From contig NC_091135.1 in NCBI RefSeq assembly GCF_041381155.1, positions 69,676,418 to 69,740,417 on the forward strand: a stretch of 64,000 nucleotides of DNA, read 5' to 3'. The position numbers were made by a program, and so were the translations under genes. The DNA comes from Argopecten irradians. Its lineage: Eukaryota; Mollusca; Bivalvia; Pectinida; Pectinidae. Of the stretch, positions 1 to 10,900 are shown in pieces. Position 1 is the first letter of the stretch, and the number at the start of each line of letters is the position of its first letter. The notes beneath the pieces were generated by a model. That model saw only the letters and a program-made list of their open reading frames with translations, did not search any database and had not been told where the DNA came from.

Positions 1-1460
1 GTCTTGTCTATCTCTGTCAGAAGTGGTTTACAGCATGTCTTGTCTATCTCTGTCAGAAGTGGTTTACAGCATGTCTTGTCTATCTCTGTCAGAAGTGGTT
101 TACAGCTTGTCTAGTCTATCTCTGTCAGAAGTGGTTTACAGCATGTCTTGTCTATTTCTGTCAGAAGTGGTTTACAGCATGTCTAGTCTATCTCTGTCAG
201 AAGTGGTTTACAATGTCTTGTCTATCTCTGTTAGAAGTGGTTTACATCATGTCTTGTCTATTTCTGTCTGAAGTGGTTTACAGCATGTCTTGTCTATTTC
301 TGTCAGAAGTGGTTTACAGCATGTCTTGTCTATTTCTGTCAGAAGTGGTTTACAGCATGTCTTGTCTATCTCTGTCAGAAGTGGTTTACAGCATGTCTTG
401 TCTATCTCTGTTCAGAAGTGGTTTACAGCATGTCTTGTCTATCTCTGTCAGAAGTGGTTTACAGCATGTCTTGTCTATCTCTGTTAGAAGTGGTTTACAG
501 CATGTCTAGTCTATCTCTGTTAGAAGTGGTTTACAGCATGTCTTGTCTATCTCTGTTAGAAGTGGTTTACAGCATGTCTTGTCTATCTCTGTTAGAAGTG
601 GTTTACAGCATGTCTTGTCTATCTCTGTCAGAAGTGGTTTACAGCATGTCTTGTCTATCTCTGTTAGAAGTGGTTTACATCATGTCTTGTCTATCTCTGT
701 TAGAAGTGGTTTACAGCATGTCTTGTCTATTTCTGTTAGAAGTGGTTTACAGCATGTCTTGTCTATCTCTGTTAGAAGTGGTTTACAGCATGTCTTGTCT
801 ATCTCTGTTAGAAGTGGTTTACAGCATGTCTTGTCTATCTCTGTCAGAAGTGGTTTACAGCATGTCTTGTCTATCTCTGTCAGAAGTGGTTTACAGCATG
901 TCTTGTCTATCTCTGTCAGAAGTGGTTTACAGCATGTCTTGTCTATCTCTGTTAGAAGTGGTTTACATCATGTCTTGTCTATCTCTGTCAGAAGTGGTTT
1001 ACAGCATGTCTTGTCTATCTCTGTTAGAAGTGGTTTACAGCTTGTCTTGTCTATCTCTGTTAGAAGTGGTTTACATCATGTCTTGTCTATTTCTGTCAGA
1101 AGTGGTTTACAGCATGTCTTGTCTATCTCTGTTAGAAGTGGTTTACATCATGTCTTGTCTATTTCTGTCAGAAGTGGTTTAAGGCATATCTTGTCTATCT
1201 CTGTTAGAAGTGGTTTACATCATGTCTAGTCTATCTCTGTCAGAAGTGGTTTACAGCATGTCTTGTCTATCTCTGTCAGAAGTGGTTTACATCATGTCTT
1301 GTCTATTTCTGTCAGAAGTGGTTTACAGCATGTCTTGTCTATCTCTGTCAGAAGTGGTTTACAGCATGTCTTGTCTATCTCTGTCAGAAGTGGTTTACAT
1401 CATGTCTTGTCTATTTCTGTCAGAAGTGGTTTACATCATGTTTTGTCTATTTCTGTCAAT
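1..1460. repeat. 36-bp minisatellite, about 40 copies, cut by window start
   Basis: A 36-bp unit (core AGAAGTGGTTTACAGCATGT followed by CTTGTCTATCTCTGTC) is repeated head to tail with few differences, mainly C/T in TCTGTC/TCTGTT and CAGC/CATC. Because 36 is a multiple of three, several reading frames stay open across it; these are artefacts of the period and not genes. The array runs off the left edge, so its true length is unknown. It does not hold an AG|GT junction, unlike the arrays inside the gene further right. Confidence 0.95.
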
Positions 1461-1680
1461 TGTTCGTTATTATACCCCTGCAACAAAGTTAAGGGTGGGG
1501 GGTGGTGGGTACTGGAATCGGGTTGTCTGTCTGTCCTTCCATTTGTCTATCCTTCTGTCTGTCTGCCTGTCTGTAGACAGGAATTTGTCTGGTGAACTCA
1601 TCTTAAACTACCTGACAGATTTTGATGAAATTTGGTACACAGATACCTGGCATAAAGGGGAGTTTTAAAGTAAACAATAA
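1461..1680. repeat. dispersed-repeat remnant with CTGT-rich tract
   Basis: Directly after the minisatellite comes a G-rich stretch, then an interrupted (CTGT)n tract at about 1525-1575 and a sequence reading TTTGGTACACAGATACC. The mix of a G-rich lead and a CTGT tract looks like part of an interspersed element, but I cannot name the family and see no coding domain. Confidence 0.4.
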
Positions 1681-2008
1681 AGGGTTCTGAATCTGCAATG
1701 TTCCCTATTAATGGAGTTATTACTTTATTTGTGCAGTGGTGTATATTAGTCGTCCTGTCGGGTGACAGTTCTAGTTTTTAGTTTGCTGTAGTACATCTAA
1801 AGATTATGTAATTGAGAACTTTAGAGATAATTTTTAGGACTCACAAACGGTGTATGTATACAAGTACAAAAGCTGCAATTGTACTGTTTCACTCATAGGA
1901 ACTTTAAGAACCTGATACAATGTATATCAGTTATGATTATGAAACATTAGAAATGGAACTGACTAGAAATCAGTAATTTGAAATAAACATTAATTGTACC
2001 AAACAATC

Positions 2009-4338
2009 TTAAAGTGTACACGGAATGGTTTGGTATATAAGGCTAAATAAATGTGTCATTGTATAAAATTTAGAATGGAGAAAGTACGAGTTTCATAGCG
2101 AATACGGTATTAGAGATAATGCGACTTTTCTCTAGAACACACCTGAAGCCCAAAGCCATTGACCCCGATTCGGGACCCCTGACCTGTGATGTCACGAGGA
2201 CAACGGGACCTACTCTACTCGCATAAGATAAAGTGGCGATTTTCTGTGTCTGCCATCTAATATAAACAATCTGTTTGTAAATATCGATTTTTACAGACAC
2301 AAGTACCTGTGTACATGTTCGATACCTATTTAATATTATCCTCAATCACAGATATGAGTTTGGAATACGCTTAAAAATAGGGATTTATACCATGCATGTA
2401 CCTGTCGTAGATAAATGAACATTTCTGCGCGATTTCTGCACAATATTATACAACATAATGTGTATAATAATCCACGTACGTTGTAAATCTACGGTTTTAG
2501 GAACCACATATACATGAATATTATGTAAAGGATTCTTGACTATGTTATCCAAAACCCGACTCGGGTCGTTGTACTGGTCAAACCCGCTTCACAAATTTCT
2601 GACTTTTTCATATAACCTACCCATACGAATTAAGTTATGATTCTAAACAGAATTTTTTGCATATATGTAAATGCATCTACTAATTGCCTTATATCTGAAA
2701 TCGATCCATTTTTTTTGACGAATTTATACATTCAGCTTTCATATAGTACAATACATCCGACGACTTGTTGATATTTCGCTCAAATTCATTTATTAGTGTC
2801 TTCAATTGAAAAAATAAATCATGCACGAGTCAGACAAAAAAAAGACTGAAGATGTCTATGTATAATCCAAGTTGCAGATATCAAGTACAGAACAAAATCA
2901 GAACTGTACTTCCGAATAGCCAATGTCGTGCTGCGTTTATCTCTTTACCTGTATACTGCAGTAACTAAAACGCGTGGTCAACCGAGACTAATGAGGGGGC
3001 TAATAACCAGATTACGTAAGAAAGGTGTTTAGTGACCTGTCACGCTTCGTTGATTAGCTCACGTCAGGTGTCAAAAGTAAGATCACAGGTAAGTTAGCGA
3101 TGGACCATCATTTAATTGTTGTATAATGTCATATTTGTTTACACTTATAGATCCTTGGTTTACAGTAAAATATACCGTTCGAACATAACATATAACAAGA
3201 GTATAAATCACTAGATGTATACATAATTGTATATTTCAGAATGACCAATGTATACATTTGTCTCGTATATATATTTCTAGTTATGTATATGTATTCTTAT
3301 AACAGAAACTACAAAATTATTTACAAATGGCATGTCGAGAAAGAACAATGCAAATATGATGCACAATGTCAGAATTTTGATATTTCTGGTAGTTGCTAGA
3401 TTTTGGATATCCAATTCTTTGTGAATTTTGGTCAATATCGATCATTATATAATACTAATAATGATAATCTATATGACCAATAAATGTACTGTTGAATATT
3501 GTTAAAATAACACATGTTCTCATACATGTACTCGTACATGTAGCTATAAAAGGAAGATAGACTCGTTACAGCTATAAATGAATTATGTATTTTAAATTCA
3601 ATTTCTCAAATGGTTTATTTTTTTACCCCCTCCCAATTTATGTCTATGATATTTACGTGTATTGAACTATGAAATACATTTAACACCTTTTCTTTTCGTT
3701 ATGCTGATTCTTGAAATCCATAGGCCAAGTGAATTTTTATTTATACAGAAACATATTCAAATGGATAATTATATGACCATCATTTTTCAAATTCGTCTCT
3801 TTTTATATGACATTATGAAAATTGAATATTCCCCAGGTTTGAAAATTTAGTAAGCTGTTAAAACAGAGATAAGATCTCTACTTAAAAGTTTTTACACAAG
3901 GTACACCTGGCTTATACCAGAAACATAAATAACTTATAATTTCCGCTAATCTGCTTATGTATTTGGCATGATTTCAGTTGCAATATTTCCTATTTTATAT
4001 ATAATTAAATTTTCACCATAACTGTATACTGTATATATATCTGTAAAATTCTCGTAACCCCATTTTAGGAATACATATGTCCACCTTTGTGCTATAACCC
4101 CACTACCAAACACCTCACTGCCGTTGTCCTCGTGACGTCACATCCGGTTATTCCCCAAATCAGCGTGAGCGGCCGATTCCCTGATTAGCAGTTGATATAC
4201 AGGTAAAAATCGAGCACTTCAGAGGGCGGTATCTCGGTACTGAAGCGGCCGATTTTGATGCGGTTTTCAACATTCTTGTCAGGAGATCAAACAGAATAAC
4301 ATATCTAAATATCATTTTCCATTCCGTGTACACTTTAA
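2009..4338. mobile_element. TTAA-flanked inverted-repeat element, non-autonomous DNA transposon candidate
   Basis: TTAA followed by AGTGTACACGGAATGG at 2009-2028 is matched exactly in reverse complement at 4319-4338. A second inverted match lies inside (GTCACGAGGACAACGG near 2190 against CCGTTGTCCTCGTGACGTCA near 4122). TTAA target duplication and a short terminal repeat fit a piggyBac-like element. No transposase-sized open frame is seen, so it would depend on another copy. Between the ends the sequence is AT-rich with no gene I can support. Loss of similarity between the inner arms suggests it is old. Confidence 0.55.
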
Positions 4339-4698
4339 AACACTTTGTCTAGCATAAATGTACATTTTTGTTTTATTGACATAATTTGAAACGTTGTGAT
4401 TCACATTCAACATTAAGCAAGTTGACCACTAAATATGATTTATGTTTTTCTTACCTACTCTTTCATCTAAAATGTTCTTCACAATATATCATATACTATT
4501 TTATCGGTGCTTACAACATTGTTAGATTGTGAGAAATAGAAGTGGATAAAATTTGTCTTACTGCTTTATTATTATATATGAACTGTACTGTACTTGAATC
4601 TATAACTTCTGCTTTTAATGTGTCACTTATAATACAAAAAACTTATCAGCTACATGTTTACTGAAAGCAAAACAAACTAAATAACTTTATTGTTACAG
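4339..4698. other. AT-rich interval before the first visible exon
   Basis: Probably intron of the DUF5054-type gene. It ends in a usable acceptor (TTATTGTTACAG, 4687-4698). I see no exon encoding the expected N-terminal part of the protein here or anywhere from 1461 to 4698. Confidence 0.4.
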
Positions 4699-4900
4699 TG
4701 TCCGAACAATACCATGAAGGCAAGGTTTATAGATGCAGTGAAGAGTGGAGTTATCACGTGGCATGCTGGTCCAATGAATATGCAGTTTGAGACATTAGAG
4801 CCCTCAATAGTCAAGTTTGGTTTACAACTCAGTTCAGACCTGGATAAACGCTTCAACATCACCAGGAAACATCGCACACTTAGCCAGAGGGATGTCCCAG
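4699..4900 (+). CDS. DUF5054-type gene, first visible exon
   Basis: Opens at TGTCCGAAC after TTACAG and ends CCCAG|GTAGGT, phase 1. It encodes AVKSGVITWHAGPMNMQ and FGLQLSSDLDKRFNITRKH, the front of the GH38-like fold. Its last 22 bases (4879-4900) are the seed of the tandem array that follows in the intron. Confidence 0.85.
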
Positions 4901-7900
4901 GTAGGTGTCAGTCTTAGTCAGATCCCAGGTAGGTGTCAGTATTGGTCAGAGGGATGTCTCAGGTAGGTGTCAGTCTTAGTCAGAGGGATGTCCCAGGTAG
5001 GTGTCAGTATTGGTCAGAGGGATGTCCCAGGTAGGTGTCAGTATTTGTCAGAGGGACTTCCCAGGTAGGTGACAGTCTTAGTCCTAGGGACATCCCACAT
5101 AGATGTCAGTCTTAGTCAGAGGGACGTCACATATAGGTGTCAGTCTTATTGTCAGAGGGACATCCCAGGTAGGTGTCAGTCTTAGTCCGAGGATGTCCCA
5201 AGTAGGTGTCAGTCTTAGTCCTAGGGATATCCCATGAAGGTGTAAGCCTTAGTATGAGGGATGTCCCAGTTAAGTGTCAGCCTTAGTCAGAGGGACGTCC
5301 TTGGTAATTGTCAGTATAGTCAGAGGGACATCAGAGGAGGTGTCAGTCTAGTCAGGGAATCAGAGCAACGTGCAGGTCCAGATCGTAGTGTCAGTCTTAG
5401 TCACAGCGTAGTTTAAGGGAGTCCAGTAGTGTCAGTCTTAGTCAAGGGACGTCCTAGGTCAGTTTAGGGTCCAGGTAGGTGTCAGTCTTAGTCAGAGGGA
5501 CGTCCCAGGTAGGTGTCAGTCTTAGTCAGAGGGACGTCCCAGGTAGGTGTCAGTCTTAGTCAGAGGGACGTCCCAGGTAGGTGTCAGTCTTAGTCAGAGG
5601 GACGTCCCAGGTAGGTGTCAGTCTTAGTCAGAGGGACGTCCCAGGTAGGTGTCAGTCTTAGTCAGAGGGACGTCCCGGGTAGGTGTCAGTCTTAGCCAGA
5701 GGGACGTCCCAGGTAGGTGTCAATCTTAGTCAGAGGGACGTCACATGTAGGTGTCAGTCTTAGTCCTAGGGACATCCCATGTCAGTGTCAGTCTTAATCC
5801 TAGGGATATCCCATGTAGGTGTCAGCCTTAGTATGAGGGATGTCCCAGTTAAGTGTCTGTATTAGTCAGAGGGACGTTCTTGGTAGGTGTCAGTATAAGT
5901 CAGAGGGACATCAGAGGCAGGTGTCAGTCTTAATCAGAGGGACGTGCCAGGTAGGTGTCAGTCTTAGTCAGAGGGACGTCCCAGGTAGGTGTCAATCTTA
6001 GTCAGAGGGACGTCCCAGGTAGGTGTCAGTCTTAGTCAGAGGGACGTCCCAGGTAGGTGTCAGTCTTAGTTAGAGGACGTCCCAGGCAGGTGTAAGTCTT
6101 AGTCAGAGGGACGTCCCGGGTAGGTGTCAGTCTTAGTTAGAGGACGTCCCAGGTAGGTGTCAGTCTTAGTCAGAGGCACTTCCCAGGTAGGTGACAATTT
6201 TAGTCAGAAAGACGTCCCAGGTAGGTGTCAGTCTAAATCAGACGGACGTCCCAGGAAGGTGTCAGTCTTAGTCCTAGCGACATCCCAGGAAGGTGTCAGT
6301 CTTAGTCAAAGGGACATCCCATGTAGGTGTCAGACTTAGTCAGAGGGACATTCCACATAGGTGTCAGACTTAGTCAGAGGGACATCCCAGGTAGGTGTCA
6401 GTCTTAGTCAGAGGGACATCCCAGGTAGGTGTCAGACTTAGTCAGAGGGACATTCCACATAGGTGTCAGACTTAGTCAGAGGGACATCCCAGGTAGGTGT
6501 CAGACTTAGTCAGAGGGACATCCCAGGTAGGTGTCAGACTTAGTCAGAGGGACATCCCAGGTAGGTGTCAGACTTAGTCAGAGGGACATCCCAGGTAGGT
6601 GTCAGACTTAGTCAGAGGGACATCCCAGGTAGGTGTCAGTCTTAGTCAGAGGGACATCCCAGGTAGGTGTCAGACTTAGTCAGAGGGACATCCCAGGTAG
6701 GTGTCAGACTTAGTCAGAGGGACATCCCAGGTAGGTGTCAGACTTAGTCAGAGGGACGTCCCAGGTAGGTGTCAGACTTAGTCAGAGGGACATCCCAGGT
6801 AGGTGTCAGTCTTAGTCAGAGGGACATCCCAGGTAGGTGTCAGACTTAGTCAGAGGGACATCCCAGGTAGGTGTCAGACTTAGTCAGAGGGACTTAGTCA
6901 GAGGGACATCCCAGGTAGGTGTCAGACTTAGTCAGAGGGACATCCCAGGTAGGTGTCAGACTTAGTCAGAGGGACGTCCCAGGTAGGTGTCAGACTTAGT
7001 CAGAGGGACGTCCCAGGTAGGTGTCAGTCTTAGTCAGAGGGACATCCCAGGTAGGTGTCAGTCTTAGTTAGAGGACGTCCCAGGTAGGTGTCAGACTTAG
7101 TCAGAGGGACATCCCAGGTAGGTGTCAGACTTAGTCAGAGGGACATCCCAGGTAGGTGTCAGACTTAGTCAGAGGGACATCCCAGGTAGGTGTCAGACTT
7201 AGTCAGAGGGACATCCCAGGTAGGTGTCAGACTTAGTCAGAGGGACGTCACAGGTAGATTTCAGTCTTAGTCAGAGGGACATTCCACATAGGTGTCAGTC
7301 TTAGTTAGAGGACGTCCCAGGTAGGTGTCAGTCTTAGTTAGAGGACGTCCCAGGTAGGTGTCAGACTTAGTCAGAGGCACTTACCAGGTAGATTTCAGTC
7401 TTAGTCAGAGGGACATTCCACATAGGTGTCAGTCTTAGTCAGAGGGACATCCCAGGTAGGTGTCAGTCTTAGTCAGAGGGACGTCCCAGGTAGGTGTCAG
7501 TCTTAGTCAGAGGGACATCCCAGGTAGGTGTCAGACTTAGTCAGAGGGACATCCCAGGTAGGTGTCAGTCTTAGTCAGAGGGATGTCCCAGGTAGATGGC
7601 AGTCTTATAGTGGGAGGAACGTCAAAGATAGGTGTCAGTTTACCATTTTATATTTAAACTTGCCTGCTTGATTTGTTTACTCTTAACCCCAGGTATGAGC
7701 CAGGCCCTAATATACCTCTTTTTGATTTGTTTACTGTTTACCCCCAGGTATGAGCCAGGCCTTCATACCTCTGTTTGATTTGTTTACTATTTACCCCCAG
7801 GTATGAGCCAGGCCCTAATATACCTCTGTTTGATTTGTTTACTTTTTACCCCCAGGTATGAGCCAGGCCTTCATACCTCTGTTTGATTTGTTCACTATTT

Positions 7901-10900
7901 ACCCCCAGATATGAATCAGGCCCTTATACCACTGTTTGATTTGTTTACTATTTACCCCCAGGTATGATCCAGGCCCTAATAACTCTGTTTCATTTGTTCA
8001 CTATTTACCCCCAGGTATGAGCCAGGCTCTAATACCTCGATTTGATTTGCTTACTATTTACCCCCAGGTATGAGCCAGGCCCTAATACTTCTGTTTAATT
8101 TGTTCACTATTTACCCCCAGGAATGAGCCAGGCCCTAATACCTCTGTTTGATTTGTTCACTATTTACCCCCAGGTATGAGTCAGGCCCTAATACCTCTGT
8201 TTGATTTGTTCACTATTTACCCCCAGGTATGAGTCAGGCCCTTATACCTCTGTTTGATTTGTTTACTATTTACCCCCAGGTATGAATCAGGCCCTAATAC
8301 CTCTGTTTGATTTGTTCACTATTTACCCCCAGGTATGAGCCTGGCCCTAATACCTCTGTTTAATTTGTTCACTATCTACCCCCAGGTATGAGTAAGGCCC
8401 TAATACCTCTGTTTGATTTGTTTACTATTTACCCCCAGGTGTGAGCCAGGCCTTCATACCTCTGTTTGATTTGTTTACTATTTACCCCCAGGTATGAATC
8501 AGGCCCTAATACCTTTGTTTGATTTGTTCACTATTTACCCTCAGGTATGAGTCAGGCCCTAATACATCCTCGATATTCCAGGGCTTCCGATCACTTACGA
8601 TCTCTACACCCCTGGACTATCTCATAGTGAAATTGAAGGCAGTTCAGCCGAAAACATTTGACCAATCACAGGCCAGCAAAGATTTCCTTTGAAGACTACA
8701 GAGAGAGCGATGACTAATATCAAAGCCACACAGTCGACCACAGTGTACCGTTATACGCTCTTTTGATGTACATCAAATGACTAAATTACATGTTCTATTC
8801 TGTTGCCTCCAGTTTTACTATGAGATGATCCAGGGGTGTAGAGATCGCTAGTGATCGGAAGCCCTAGAGTATCGAGGATAGCCCTAATACCACTGTTTGA
8901 TTTGTTTACTATTTACCCCCAGGTATAAGTCAGGCCCTAATACCTCTGTTTGATTTGTTTACTATTTACCCCCAGGTATGAGCCAGGCCTTCATATCTCT
9001 GTTTGATTTGTTTACTATTTACCCCCAGGTATGAGTCAGGCCCTAATACCTCTGTTTGATTTGTTTACTATTTACCCCCAGGTATGAGTCAGGCCCTAAT
9101 ACCTCTGTTTAATTTGTTCACTATTTACCCCCAGGTATGAATCAGGCCCTTATACCACTGTTTGATTTGTTCACTATCTACCCCCAGGTATGAGCCAGGC
9201 CCTAATAGCTCTGTTTGATTTGTTCACTATTTACCCCCAGGTATGAGTCAGGCCCTAATACCACTGTTTGATTTGTTCACTATTTACCCCAGGTATGAGC
9301 CAGGCCCTTATAGCTCTGTTTGATTTGTTCACTATTTACCCCCAGGTATGAGCCTGGCCCTAATACCTCTGTTTGATTTGTTTACTATTTACCCCCAGGT
9401 ATGAGCCAGGCCTTCATATCTCTGTTTGATTTGTTTACTATTTACCCCCAGGTATAAGTCAGGCCCTAATACCTCTGTTTGATTTGTTCACTATTTACCC
9501 CCAGGTATGAATCAGGCCCTAATACCTCTGTTTGATTTGGTCACTATTTACCCCCAGGAATGAGGCAGGCCTTAATACCTCTGTTTGATTTGTTTACTAT
9601 TTACCCCCAGGTGTGAGTCAGGCCCTAATACCTCTGTTTGATTTGTTCACTATTTACCCCCAGGTATGAATCAGGCCCTTATACCACTGTTTGATTTGTT
9701 CACTATCTACCCCCAGGTATGAGCCAGGCCCTAATACTTCTGTTGAATTTTTGTTTACTATTTACCCCCAGGTATGAGCCAGGCCCTAATAGCTCTGTTT
9801 GATTTGTTTACTATTTACCCCCAGGTATGAGCCAGGCCCTAATACCACTGTTTGATTTGTTCACTATTTACCCCCAGGTATGAGCCAGGCCCTAATAGCT
9901 CTGTTTGATTTGTTCACTATTTACCCCTAGGTATGAGCCAGGCCTTCATATCTCTGTTTGATTTGTTTACTATTTACCCCCAGGTATGAATCAGGCCCTA
10001 ATACCTCTGTTTGATTTGTTTACTATTTACCCCCAGGTATGAGCCAGGCCCTAATACCTCTGTTTGATTTGTTCACTATTTGCCCCCAGGAATAAGCCAG
10101 GCCCTAATACCTCTGTTTGATTTGTTTACTATTTACCCCCAGGTATGATCCAGGCCCTAATAACTCTGTTTCATTTGTTCACTATTTACCCCCAGGTATG
10201 AGCCAGGCCCTAATACCTCTGTTCGAAGAGATGGGAGTGGAGGCTGTTAGTGTGGGTGTCAACACAGTTACCTCCCCTCCTGCTGTTCCACCTATCTTCC
10301 GATGGATGTTTAAGAACTCAAGTGTCATTGGATTGTGGCACCCAGGTAAGTTGTTTTTATATTTTATACACATATGTTCTGTGTTGAGCAAACTTGTACA
10401 TATCTAAGATATGCCAAAGCTTATATGTATAGCTGCTGTTGGAAAAATATTTTTTAACTTTTTGTTGATGCTGTGAAACAGCATTCTTAGGTTTGCTCGG
10501 CGAGCCTGTGCACATCAAAACAATGAAACCACTCTGCGATGAAAATTAAAAGTTGTTTTGTTCATTTCACGTAATACTTGATGGTATGAAAAAATAAAAC
10601 CCCAATATTCAAAACCACAGACATAGAATTTGTACATACATATACACCATGGATGGAGTGTTTTAAGTGTTCAGTTGAGACTCTATGATATTTGTATTAG
10701 TCCGAGATCAGTAGTCTCCCGAAAATCACGAACAACGCGTTAACGCCTTCTTCGCTGTCTTCCACCGCGGCAGACTTTCGGTGGATTTTTGATTGTTGAT
10801 ATGTTTATATAAATTTTATGTAATTCATGCTACTGATCGATTATTGTAATCAAATGTTAGTAAGGTAACTGCAAAAGACAGTTCTTATAATGCTTATAAA

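Noticed and set aside
1-1460. Open frames of up to 254 residues (SMSCLSLSEVVY repeats)
   Set aside because: Produced by a 36-bp tandem repeat that is a multiple of three; several frames are equally open and no start or splice context is seen.
3020-3090. Noncoding first exon with donor ATCACAG|GTAAGT
   Set aside because: The donor looks good, but it lies inside the TTAA-flanked element and there is no coding or promoter support.
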